Program-made: the position numbers and the translations under genes
NCBI GenBank assembly: GCA_003427395.1
Contig: BFEA01000994.1
Coordinates: forward strand, 137,787-161,244
Length of the DNA: 23,458 bases
Direction of reading: 5' to 3'
From: Chara braunii
Taxonomy: Eukaryota > Streptophyta > Charophyceae > Charales > Characeae
Shown here: positions 1-8,502 of the stretch, in pieces
Layout of the letters: the number at the start of each line of letters is the position of its first letter
Numbering within the stretch: position 1 is the first letter of the stretch
The notes under the pieces: model-generated
What the model saw: the letters and a program-made list of their open reading frames with translations, nothing else
The model's database searches: none
What the model was told of the DNA's origin: nothing

Positions 1-330
1 AATGCAATTATTTTCCAAAATTTTGAATTCTTTGATTTTCTTTTTTTGGTTTTAGCACTGCAAGAAAGGCATGCCATTGGTGGCTTGGCTCCCGACAGTA
101 GTCTCTGCCACGTGCGCATCTTTATTTGAGGAAAAACTTATGGGAGAATCCTGTGCAATGGGGATTCTCGATGCCAAGACCTGAACAGTTCAGATACCAA
201 TGCATTGCTGCCATTGCAATTGATAATCTATGCTACGCGGTAAGCGCTCCATAGCATAGCGGGACTAGCTCTTCAATTCAGAACACTGAACCCTCTGCAT
301 AACTATCTCAGCCCTGACTCCTACTCCATC
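1..330. other. Unassigned intergenic DNA
   Basis: AT-rich, non-repetitive sequence in which I see no convincing coding frame, RNA gene or mobile-element end. It runs directly into the pyrimidine microsatellite. Confidence 0.5.
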
Positions 331-771
331 CACCTTCTCCTCCTCCTCTTATTCTGCTTCCTCTTGTTCCTCCTCCTCATCTTCTTCTTCCTGGTTCTCT
401 TCCTCGTTCCCTCCTTTTCTCTCTCCTCTTCTTCTTATTCCTCCTCCTCCTCCCCTTCTCCCCCCCTTCTCCTCCGATTCTCTTCTCTTCTCTTTCTTCT
501 TCTTCTTCTTCTTCGTCTTCTTCTTCTTCTTCTTCTTCTTCTTCTTCTTCCTCCTCATCCTCCTACTGCTCCTGCCCTTCTCCTCCGCCCCTCCTCCTTT
601 TGTCCTCTCTTCTTCTTCTTCTTCTTCTTCTTCTTCTTCTTCTTCTTCTTCTTCTTCTTCTTCTTCTTCCTCCTCCTCCTCCTCCTCCTCCTCCTCCTCC
701 TCCTCCTCCTCCCCCTCTTCCTACTGCTCCTGCCCTTCTCCTCCGCTCCTCCTCCTCCCTTTCTCTTCTTC
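331..771. repeat. Long (TTC)n / (TCC)n polypyrimidine microsatellite
   Basis: About 440 bp in which the plus strand is almost purely C and T: mixed CTT/CCT blocks, then a long TTC run near 502-548, a longer one at about 609-668, and a TCC run at about 669-712. Every long open frame here is a low-complexity Leu/Ser/Pro frame or, on the other strand, a Lys/Arg/Glu frame, so none is called as a gene. Such polypurine-polypyrimidine tracts are known to be able to form triplex (H-DNA) structures; that is family knowledge, not something the sequence alone shows here. Confidence 0.95.
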
Positions 772-1310
772 TTGCTGAGTGATTGCACGTGCGGATGTGG
801 AATGGGAAGCTTGAGAAGCATGTACTGAAAGCAGTTTGGCCACTGTTTGTCACTCTTCTTCTTATTCTACTTCTGCTTCTTTCCATTTTCCCTGGCTGCT
901 GCACTTGCGACCGCCAGCAACCCACTGCCACCTCCTCCCTCTCCTTTGGGCTAGAGCCTTGGGCGGCAGCATCCACTATACAAGCCATCGGTGCAGAACG
1001 GACCGACATAACTTTTTCCGGTTTTCGAACTTCGTTTTCTCTTTCCTTTCCCCCCCCTCAATCCAGAATTCGTCTGGGACGGTCTGGGAACAGCAGATCT
1101 CTTGGTAGGCTCCCAGCTCCCGATGTTTGTTTACTAGTATGTTTCTTAAAATTCTTTTTAATTGAACCCACAAGCCCAGCTCTCAACTTTTGTTTGGCAA
1201 TGCGTTTTTAAACTTTTTAAGTTTTTATCATATGGAACCCATTTATTGCTTTGTGGCTTGTGTGCTTCCCTTTATGAAGTACTAAGTAGTAACTAGTAAG
1301 AACCCAAGCT
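772..1310. other. Unassigned DNA between microsatellite and LINE fossil
   Basis: Mixed-composition sequence with no frame I can match to a protein family. It contains the first copy of a 24-bp direct repeat (1222-1245) listed separately. The frames crossing 783-1211 begin inside or beside the microsatellite and have no recognisable domain. Confidence 0.4.
1222..1245 (+). repeat. 24-bp exact direct repeat, copy 1
   Basis: A 24-bp string containing the core ATCATATGGAACCC is repeated exactly at 4741-4764. The flanks differ, so the pair could be remnants of ends of a shared mobile element. No poly(A) or inverted repeat adjoins this copy. Confidence 0.6.
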
Positions 1311-1314
1311 GCGG

Positions 1315-2566
1315 AGTGGTATTTACACGGTGGGAGACCTTTGGGATAGCCAGAGGGGTGACTGGAAAACAGCCGAACAGCTGCGACCAATCCTGTCATG
1401 CATTAAGAAAAGTCAGGAGAAGCTGAACCGAATCCACAGGGCCACCCGCCCACGTGGGTGATCGCCCTGCAAAACGGCCCATCAATCCGCAGTCTGGACT
1501 GGGTCATAGTCAGGAACACCGTACCAATGACCATCTTTAGGGTAGGTCAATGCAGTGGTCAAGAGGCGCAATTGCAAGCTTACGTACCAGACATGCCAGG
1601 GGCTCGGTGAGCGCCGCTGAAAAGGGATAGTGATCAGGACTGCACACTCCCGGTTGAAGGATTGACTAGGGTGAGGGTGGTGGGCTCAGACAACATAGGA
1701 TACTTTGCCTATGAAATGGCCACCCTAGTGTGTGCACTCTCATTCGACCCGGACGAATGGGAGTGGAAAGGGAGAGATCCTACACTAGCAGTATTCGTTG
1801 AGATAAGGTTACAAACATGCATACACACTGCACATCTTTACACCGGTGGTAAAAAATCGGTGGAAAAGGGACTCACCAGTAGACGAAACGAATCTACATC
1901 GTATCCATTGGGCCACCTATACACACATTATGCCGACATCCCACCAAGCGCTGCAATGGCAGATCACACACCGATGCCTTCCGACACCGGTCTGGGTAAC
2001 TCCAAGGTCCAACCTGGAGCAAGTAGGTCTCATGTCCCCTATTTGCTCCCACTACGGCCGTACTGCACAACGCAGGTGCGCTGACTTGGAGCACTGCCTG
2101 CTGTCGGTACAGGTGTGACAATGGTGGGATGCATTGTGGCATGACATAACTGGATCAGCCTTCCAATGGAACATTGCTCTCATCCTCCTAGGCAAGCCTG
2201 CGGATTATCCGACAAGGTGGTCACCTTTTCAAGCAAACCTCTTCAAGCACATGAGGCTTACTCTCCTCATGGTAATATGGAGAATGAGATGCTCAGCTGA
2301 AAGGCAAGACGCTGCTTTTGGCTTCCACCAAGCCAAAGCTGAACTAGCAGAGGTCATCCGGGCAAACATGCTAAAAGCCAGCAAAAAAACTGGTGGAGAC
2401 TATGGCAACGAGCCCTGACCAGGCGGCCAGGCAGAAATTACTACAGACCTTTGTGGAAAACTGGATCGACCCGCACCAAAAACTGGCCGGGGTGCAGGAA
2501 AACAGAAAGATATTGTGGAAAAACTGGATGGCACAGGACCACCGCTGGATTTATAGACCGACATAA
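1315..2566 (+). pseudogene. Decayed LINE ORF2 3' portion (zf-RVT region), subfamily different from main LINE
   Basis: Broken remnant of the C-terminal part of a LINE ORF2. In frame from 1315 the translation gives GIYTVGDLWDSQRGDW, which matches the region after the reverse transcriptase in the LINE further along (GIIRIKDLWNQETKDW at about 18,237). The same frame later gives ALQWQITHRCLPT (about 1948-1986), matching SLQWQISHRCLPT of that LINE, then an EH...QWWD block and a tryptophan-rich stretch at 2134-2418. Stops interrupt the frame (for example near 1459 and at 2116), and the last part (about 2402-2566) reads in another frame. Endonuclease and polymerase motifs are absent, as in 5'-truncated LINE copies. 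Protein similarity to the main LINE is clear, but it is diverged enough to be another subfamily. Confidence 0.8.
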
Positions 2567-2624
2567 TGCTTTCCTACACCACTGCCAGGTAGGACTACAG
2601 GCGCAATGGCAGAAGGGAGCCTGA

Positions 2625-2960
2625 GTCCCATGGCCCCCCCATTTCCCGCCCTGCCCACCCACACCTGTCCTTTCGCCCCCTCCCCCCCTCCCGGTTGACT
2701 TGCCCCCCCCGACCCCAACACCCCCTCCCCCGATCCCAACCGGGCGCCCTCCCCTTACACTTTCGCCGCCCCCTACCTTTTCAACGACCTCCCCACCCTG
2801 CACTCCGTCCCCCCTCTCCTCCATCCCCTCCGCCTCTCCCACTGACAAAGCCCCCTCCCTTGACGCTGTCTCCCTCTCTCCCTCCCTCTCTGCCCTGCTC
2901 CACATTTCCGCCTGCCCCTCTTCCAATTCCAGACCCTCCCCACCGGGTGTCCAGCCGACT
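2625..2960. repeat. C-rich low-complexity tract
   Basis: The plus strand is dominated by C with some T (runs of CCCC, CCCTCC and similar) and few purines. Overlapping Pro/Ser-rich frames on one strand and Gly/Arg/Glu-rich frames on the other follow from composition and show no domain. No function is assigned. Confidence 0.85.
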
Positions 2961-3277
2961 CACATCGTAAGCACATCAGCAACTTCCAGCGAAAACAGAC
3001 GACAACAATAACAACGACACAACGTCTTCTCAGTATCTCATCAATGACAATATGGCCGCCCTGCGCCGGACCCGAGAAGTAATGGTGGTGAGCACGGCTC
3101 CCCCCCAGTACAAGGGCTGGGGGGACCTGTGCTGACCACACAACTCAGAACAGCATGACCAAGGGATGGATTGCTGTAGATGGGACTAATAAAAGCAGCA
3201 GTGGGGTCAGAAAGGAAGTAGGTAAGGATACAGAGTACGGGACAGGGACAGTGCAAGAAATGGCAACACAGGCAGCC

Positions 3278-3470
3278 CTGCATCTCACAACGGTCTAATC
3301 TGCTTAGCAGCTGAGCACACACTCGGTCAGGCAGTTGCACGGCCTGCAGAGTCAGCTGCACTGCACCCCGCATCTCATAACGGTCTAATCTGCTTAGCAG
3401 TAAGCACACACTCGGTCAGGTAGATGCACGGGCATAATCTCTCCCTACAGATTCAGCTACGCTGCCCTGC
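3278..3470 (+). repeat. 90-bp tandem duplication (about 2 copies)
   Basis: The string AACGGTCTAATCTGCTTAGC appears at 3289 and again at 3379, and CACACTCGGTCAGG follows in both units, giving a period of 90 bp. A third partial unit may begin at about 3461 (CCCTGCAT). Units differ by small substitutions and a short deletion. No open frame spans it convincingly. Confidence 0.85.
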
Positions 3471-3554
3471 ATTGCTCTGCAATATGTTCCACCCATGGTA
3501 GATCTTCATACTCTAAAGATTAGGAATGCACGCAAGGTTTTAATGAGGGTTTAG

Positions 3555-3837
3555 CTAGGCTACCAGCCGGGCCGCCCGGGTCCCGAGTGGCCAGCCCGTG
3601 CAAGGACCAGGGAAGGTCCCAGCAAAAAAAAAAAAAAAAAAAAAAATCAAAAAAATCCGAAAAAACCTATGTTATGCAGAAAAATAAACTGAACAACTTT
3701 TGCCTCAGGGTCACATCGAAATCATGCACCAAATTTAGGAAAAAAAACAAAATTTAAAAATATTTTTATTTTTTATATTTTTAAAATATTTTTTGGCCCG
3801 GCCGGGCAATTGACCCCGGGCCACTCTGGTAGCCTAG
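3555..3837. mobile_element. hAT-like MITE with 12-bp TIRs and 8-bp target-site duplication
   Basis: A 283-bp element bounded by perfect 12-bp inverted termini, CTAGGCTACCAG at 3555-3566 and CTGGTAGCCTAG at 3826-3837. It is flanked immediately on both sides by the direct repeat GGGTTTAG (3547-3554 and 3838-3845). An 8-bp duplication is typical of the hAT superfamily. No transposase frame fits inside, so the element is non-autonomous. The ends are GC-rich, with imperfect CCGGGC-type subterminal repeats; the middle is AT-rich and holds an A-run of about 22 at 3625-3646. The hAT assignment rests on duplication length alone, since the terminus does not begin with the usual CA or TA. Confidence 0.8.
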
Positions 3838-4053
3838 GGGTTTAGGGCTTAAAGGGTGCCAAGTGCCGGAGAGGGAAACACTGAACAGGGGGCTGCCGAA
3901 CAGGGCTGGGTCATGGAACAAAAGGGGGCTCCTAGATGGGTTGGGTGTTACTAGCAGCTCCATGGGACAATCACAGCCCCGGGTAGTTAACAGAAATGAT
4001 CTCAGCCACAAAAACAACAGACAACAATCCCCTTGATTCATGATATTTTGAAT

Positions 4054-4222
4054 GGGACGCTGGACCCGGTTTTCAGCAGGTGCCGCTCCAAACTGAATGT
4101 TCAGGGACGCTGGACCCCCTTTCCAGCGGGTGCTGCTCCCCACCAATAGATGGAGCCTCCTGGGAAATGCTAGTGGTGTCTGCTCTTACCAGCACCCCTA
4201 GAATCCTCTCAGGCTGTTTTGC

Positions 4223-4253
<31 letters not shown>
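4054..4253 (+). mobile_element. Short poly(A)-tailed repeat with two tandem copies of the 19-nt stem-loop
   Basis: Two stem-loop copies lie 50 bp apart: GCTGGACCCGGTTTTCAGC at 4059-4077 and GCTGGACCCCCTTTCCAGC at 4109-4127. The second is followed by GTGCTGCTCCCCACCAATAG, then about 80 bp of unrelated sequence and a 28-A tail at 4226-4253. The tandem arrangement followed by the CCAATAGATGGAGCC block is the same as at the 3' end of the LINE at 19747-19850, so this is most simply a 5'-truncated LINE 3' end or a SINE using that tail. No target-site duplication was found. Confidence 0.7.
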
Positions 4254-4256
<3 letters not shown>

Positions 4257-4336
4257 TAAGTATTAAGAACTCTGATTGGTTTCCCTTTCTTTCTCTTTTC
4301 TTTCTTTTTTTTTAATGTCCTTTTTCGTTTTATTCA

Positions 4337-4723
4337 AAGGGATAATTTGCAAAATACCCCCATAAGTTGAGATATGTGCCAATATGCCCCTGAAACATGT
4401 GGATAGAGCGGAATGCCCCTCTGACAAAAAGAAAATTTGTGAATGACCCCTCGCGTCGGTTGGAACCCCCAGCTTTGTGATATACCCCTACCGGGTACCA
4501 TCCAAATTTGCAAAATACCTGGAAATTGCCAACTTTCATAAGGCCCAGTTGCAAAAGGCCAAGGCCCAAACGGCCAGGTCCAGATTGCAAAATTTGCACG
4601 CCCGCCTGACAGGGGCATAACACAAAGATTTTGGCTCAAAAGGGAATTCAGCTCTACCGACATCTTTCAGGGGCATTTTGGCATATAGCTCAACGTATGG
4701 GGGTATTTCGCAAATTATCCCTT
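4337..4723. mobile_element. Inverted-repeat (foldback/MITE-like) element with ~78-bp arms
   Basis: The left arm (4337-4414) starts AAGGGATAATTTGC and the right arm (4646-4723) ends with its complement. Aligned by eye, the arms differ at about 9 of 78 positions. The interior of about 230 bp has no coding domain. Long inverted arms suit a foldback or Mutator-like non-autonomous element, but I could not find a clean target-site duplication in the flanks, so the superfamily is left open. The second copy of a 24-bp direct repeat lies 17 bp beyond the right end. Confidence 0.75.
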
Positions 4724-4740
4724 CTTTACATTATATTCTC

Positions 4741-4764
4741 TTTTTATCATATGGAACCCATTTA
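4741..4764 (+). repeat. 24-bp exact direct repeat, copy 2
   Basis: Identical to 1222-1245. It lies just outside the inverted-repeat element. What follows differs between the two copies. Confidence 0.6.
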
Positions 4765-5059
4765 ACAGCAGCCTAACTCTCTTTTGGGGCATTGATGTCA
4801 CTTTTCAGTATCAAATGAGCAACAAAAACATGCGCCGGCAAAGAAAACAGGTGCCGAGTTCGACAAAGCAATGAAAATACCAACAGCCGTGGTGTCAGGC
4901 CGGGTGTCACAACTACAGGAGTCGGCCGTGGTGTCAGACGGGGAAAGAAAAGGTGGGGGGAAAGCCCAGCCGATTCTTTTCTACCCGAATTGCTGTTTCA
5001 AACTCACACCATGATCATATCTTTGTGGGCATAACTCCAAACCTGCCGTGTCCGCCGTT

Positions 5060-5191
5060 GTTTCTTTTTTCTTTCTTTCTTTCTTTCCTTTTTACGATGG
5101 ACCACAGATCAGATATTAAACTGATCAGAAGATTCAGAACAAATACTACACTTGACCTTAGCCTACAGGCCCTACACTCGACCATAGGGCC
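5060..5191 (-). pseudogene. Broken U2 snRNA-derived fragment with A-rich tail
   Basis: Read on the minus strand, 5171 to 5095 matches the first ~75 nt of U2 snRNA, including the branch-site recognition region (AAGTGTAGTAT), with substitutions and a 9-nt insertion caused by a local TTCTGA duplication. It lacks the true U2 5' end and stops halfway through stem-loop II (GTGGTCCATCG). An A/G-rich tail follows (T/C-rich on the plus strand, about 5060-5094). A degenerate extra copy of the CTACACTTGACCTTAG segment adjoins it at 5172-5191. It cannot be functional: the Sm site and the 3' stems are missing. It is probably an old, truncated U2 retrocopy. Confidence 0.8.
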
Positions 5192-6565
5192 TCGTTAGAC
5201 ACTCCTCAGGGCGTCCTCTTCCACCTATCCTGGGGGAATGGCTCCGAGAACGGATCCTCAGGGACTTCCCGTGGCCAATTTTATACAATTATACGCGGTT
5301 GTGGGAGGTGTGTCCGTGGTGCGGTTTGGGATGTCCACTCAAGAGGCATGTTGATCCACAGCCGACGGGCGTGAATACGTGGGGGCCCACAAAGAAGAAA
5401 AAAAAAGGTGAGAATGTCCCCATCTAAAATTTGAAATTCGAGTTCCGGTGAGGGATGACGGCTAGGCGGCACACAGGCATACATCGCGGCGGCCAGGCAG
5501 TGGATATTTGGTTTTCCTCTCCATCCCTTTTGCACTGTCTCCTTCTCGCCCCGTTGATTGACAATGACGACGCACAGTGTGTGGTGGAAGGTGTGTCCAG
5601 CGAAGAGGTCCGTCGCCAGGTCAGCTCCTTGAATGACATCACGTGGCAGCTTGGAGCGCGAGCTTCTGTGGGCGAAGACCTCCGTTGTGCCATCATCCGT
5701 TCCGCTTGCCCTGAGGATGCAGCTGCCGTGGCGCGTGGACATGGAGGCTGAGGACGCGTGTACACAGGGAAGGAGTCAGACTTGGCGGTGACCACGTTTT
5801 TCAAAGTCCGTGGGCAATGGAGGGTGGTGGGGGAGATGGGCGTGCGGTGTTGATGTCCATTGAGAAGACGGCGGTGGGGGCGGTGGTGCTGGCCGTCATT
5901 GGCCGTTGTCAGGTAGACAGAGCGTCCAGCCACATGAAGGCGAAGCTATCTAGGCGCAGGCAAAGGATGCTGATACAAAGAGTGGTCGATGCCCCAGACT
6001 GTGTGGCAACTTCGGAGGCTGTCGTTCAACTGTGCTCTGCACTGGGCTCCAGTGTGCTTCCCCAAGCGACGCCAAGATGGTGGATGAAATGGAGAATGGG
6101 TGGGACATGCGAAAATCTGCAGGTGTGCGATGACGCAACGGCCGCCTGCGTGCTTCCACGGGAACACTTCGGTGACCTGATGAGCCCCCCCCCTGCAGGC
6201 GGTGTACTGTTCGTCAGCCGTTTGTTGATCCTGCTCCCCTTCTTCGTCGACTGCCTCATCTGGTTCCTCTCAGGAAGTCGCCCCAGGAAACACAAGTGGA
6301 ACACGACAACCTCCAGAAAGGCAGCACGGCGATGAGCAGAGCGGCAGCCTGTGGTGCAGGTCAGCCATGAATGACACAAGAGAGAGGATAGTGTGGGCAA
6401 GGATTTTGTGGAATGTGCACACAGTGACGACGCACGACAGTCCGAAACACTCCAAGAGTACGCACTCTCGTCCACATAGCGCCCGCACCATGACCACAAA
6501 TTCAAACTGAACAACCATTGGAGACCCCACCGGAATGCCACAGACCCCGAATGAGGCGGGCTGGA
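5192..6565. other. Unassigned moderately GC-rich segment
   Basis: About 1.4 kb of non-repetitive, moderately GC-rich sequence. Overlapping frames of 98-192 codons are open on both strands (for example 5281-5742 and 5424-5933 minus, 5817-6335 plus), but I recognise no domain, motif or signal peptide in any of them, and frames open on both strands are expected in GC-rich DNA. It may contain exons of a host gene or a non-coding transcript; nothing in the sequence decides this. Confidence 0.35.
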
Positions 6566-6569
6566 AATG

Positions 6570-6570
6570 A

Positions 6571-6610
<40 letters not shown>

Positions 6611-6713
6611 TCACACACACACACGGTCACACAGAACCCGCTGTTCTTTTTTTTTTCCACTTTTTTGTTGTTGATTGATTGATTGATTGGTGGGGGAGGG
6701 GTCTCCCACTGCG

Positions 6714-6752
<39 letters not shown>

Positions 6753-6789
6753 CTCTGCGCGCGCGCACACACACACTCCCATCCCCCTC

Positions 6790-6826
<37 letters not shown>

Positions 6827-6869
6827 CGGAACCCACTGTTTTTTTTTTTTTTACTTTTTTTCTTTTTTT

Positions 6870-6915
<46 letters not shown>

Positions 6916-7081
6916 CGTGGGGAAGGGGTCACCCTTCCTCCCCCCACATGCATACACACACACACAAACGAAAAAATAAAAATTTCTCTTTTTTTTATTA
7001 ACTTTCTTTTGATCAAAATACATGTTTTTTGGTTTTTTANTTTTTTTTTTTTTGGATCAATCAATCAATCAACCAACCAAC

Positions 7082-7117
<36 letters not shown>

Positions 7118-7118
7118 T

Positions 7119-7149
<31 letters not shown>

Positions 7150-7150
7150 T
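6570..7150. repeat. Compound microsatellite array: (CA)n, (GC)n-(CA)n, T-tracts, (ATTG)n and (CAAT)n
   Basis: (CA)n runs at about 6570-6608 and 6954-6964. Three alternating purine-pyrimidine tracts of the form (GC)n(AC)n lie at 6710-6750, 6756-6776 and 6790-6826. T-tracts follow, then (ATTG)n at about 6672-6690 and 6873-6915, and (ATCA)/(CAAC) repeats at 7056-7150. The order GAACCC-CTGTT, T-run, (ATTG)n, GTGGGG-GGGGTC occurs twice (from about 6636 and from about 6829), so a roughly 195-bp compound unit was itself duplicated. The Cys/Val and Lys-rich frames here are artefacts of the repeats. One ambiguous base sits at 7040. Confidence 0.95.
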
Positions 7151-7159
7151 AAGCAATAA

Positions 7160-7522
7160 GTCAATCACTATGTGTGCGTGACACTGTGTGTCAAATACGA
7201 AAAAAAAGAAAAAAAAACGTCTTTGGCTTGTTTTTCGTTATTATCTTTTTTCTCTTTTATATGTGCAGTGTGCGCCATGTTTATCCCACCAGCAATCAAA
7301 AAAAAAAAAAAAAAATCCCTTTCTTTATTACATTTCTTTTTATTACAATACTTGTTTAAAGTTGTTTTTTCGTTTTCTATTTTTTTTTAAATACAAAAAA
7401 GACGTGGAAACCCAAAAACAAAAATATGGGGTTGTAGGGCTTTTCAAACCCTACAAGTTACAACCCTTTTTTTTTTATCTATTAATTTTTTTTTTAATAT
7501 GACAATTTCTTGGCCGTGGCCA
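7160..7522. repeat. AT-rich simple sequence with A and T runs
   Basis: AT-rich segment with homopolymer runs (A-run near 7298-7315, T-runs near 7453 and 7486) and a small perfect inverted repeat, TTGTAGGG with CCCTACAA near 7432-7456. No coding frame is credible. Confidence 0.6.
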
Positions 7523-7542
7523 GCGGTCGGGATCCCGACCGC
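7523..7542. other. 20-bp perfect palindrome
   Basis: GCGGTCGGGATCCCGACCGC is a perfect 20-bp palindrome with no spacer, GC-rich in AT-rich surroundings. It could be a protein-binding site, a remnant of joined transposon ends, or chance. No other copy was seen in the window. Confidence 0.5.
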
Positions 7543-7683
7543 AATCCGAGTTTGACGCCACGGTCATGACTGCGGGGGATTCATAGGGTTGGGCTCCTTT
7601 GGCAGGTTCTGGGTGGGAAAAGGGGTCATCCCGATCCATGATATCTAGAGGAGAAAGATCCCAAGACTCCACACCATAGCTTC

Positions 7684-7828
7684 TTTTTTTTTTTTTTTTT
7701 TTTGGGAACAAAGCTCCAATCTATTCGTGGGGAGCAGCACGTGCTGGGAACCGGGCCCAGCGTCCCATATGGAAATTTACATATAATTTTGAAGATTGAG
7801 ATACCGGGGCCATTACCCGGCTTTGGCT
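7684..7828 (-). mobile_element. SINE-like poly(A) element carrying the 19-nt stem-loop (head type A), copy 1
   Basis: On the minus strand the element starts with AGCCAAAGCCGGGTAATGG (7828 downward), continues to the stem-loop GCTGGGCCCGGTTCCCAGC (7761-7743) and GTGCTGCTCCCCACGAATAG, and ends in 20 A (7703-7684). The same head, stem-loop and tail recur at 23346-23458 on the plus strand, so the 125-bp body is a real repeat unit. The head contains its own hairpin (CCGGG paired with CCCGG). No A-box or B-box of a tRNA-derived SINE was recognised, and no target-site duplication was found. Confidence 0.75.
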
Positions 7829-8160
7829 CATAAAAAAATCGAAGCTACTTAGAAAATGACTACGACAAACTTCAGAATATAAACAGAATTAAGTCACAGG
7901 CATAGCGGGTTGACACTGGGCGCCTTGCGCACGCGCGCCCGCAGAGGCTCTTGTCGGCCCGCGTCACAGGTTGACGCGACGTCCGACAGACCTGGTCAGA
8001 ACTAGTGGGAAGGGGGGGATTTCTCTGCTTTCTCGTAGATTCGCTGGGTTTCACGACTTTTGACACCATAGCTGCTGCCTGATTGGAGGTGGTTTCGGCT
8101 CATGTGCATTGGCTTTCGCTAATGCTGATGGTGTTTGGTGAAGATCGCCCCGGCAAAGGC
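7829..8160. other. Unassigned DNA
   Basis: No coding frame, repeat or RNA motif recognised; it leads into the tandem-duplicated region that follows. Confidence 0.4.
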
Positions 8161-8502
8161 AAAGTGTGGGTTCGGTGCTTGTTTGTTTGATTTCGCCATA
8201 TTCGTCGTCACGTTGAAGGACGTGACCGGGGTGCATGTCGCTGCTCGAGGAGGTGACTGGGGTGCATGTTGCTGCTTGAGGAGGTGATGTCTACCTTGGT
8301 TCGTTCGTCGACAAAAGGATGGTAATGTATCAAAGTGTGGGTTCGGTGCTTGATCGATCGATTTCGCTATATTCATCGTCACGTTGAATGACGTGACCAG
8401 GGTGCATGTCGCTGCTTGAGGACGTGACTGGGGTGCATGTCGCTGCTCGAGGAGGTGATGTCTATCTTGGCTCGTTCGACGACATAAGTCTGGTAATGTA
8501 TC
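8161..8502 (+). repeat. 171-bp tandem duplication with an internal 31-bp repeat
   Basis: Two units start AAAGTGTGGGTTCGGTGCTT at 8161 and 8332, a period of 171 bp; both end near GGTAATGTATC. Inside each unit the string GGGGTGCATGT(C/T)GCTGCT and its flanks is itself repeated with a 31-bp step. Divergence between units is modest. More degenerate relatives (GGCGCATG...GATATCT) occur at about 8555-8612 and 8720-8772. Confidence 0.85.

Noticed and set aside
349-1009. Long Lys/Arg- or Leu/Ser/Pro-rich open frames on both strands
   Set aside because: They are translations of the TTC/TCC microsatellite and its edge, with no domain or non-repetitive core.
2441-3141. Gly/Arg-rich and Pro-rich frames
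   Set aside because: Composition effects of the C-rich tract; open on both strands at once.
5281-6335. Candidate host genes on either strand
   Set aside because: Competing frames overlap, none has a recognisable motif, and no promoter, splice pattern or poly(A) signal favours one. Kept only as unassigned sequence.
6026-7152. Cys-Val and Thr-His repeat proteins
   Set aside because: Products of (CA)n and (CAAT)n arrays.
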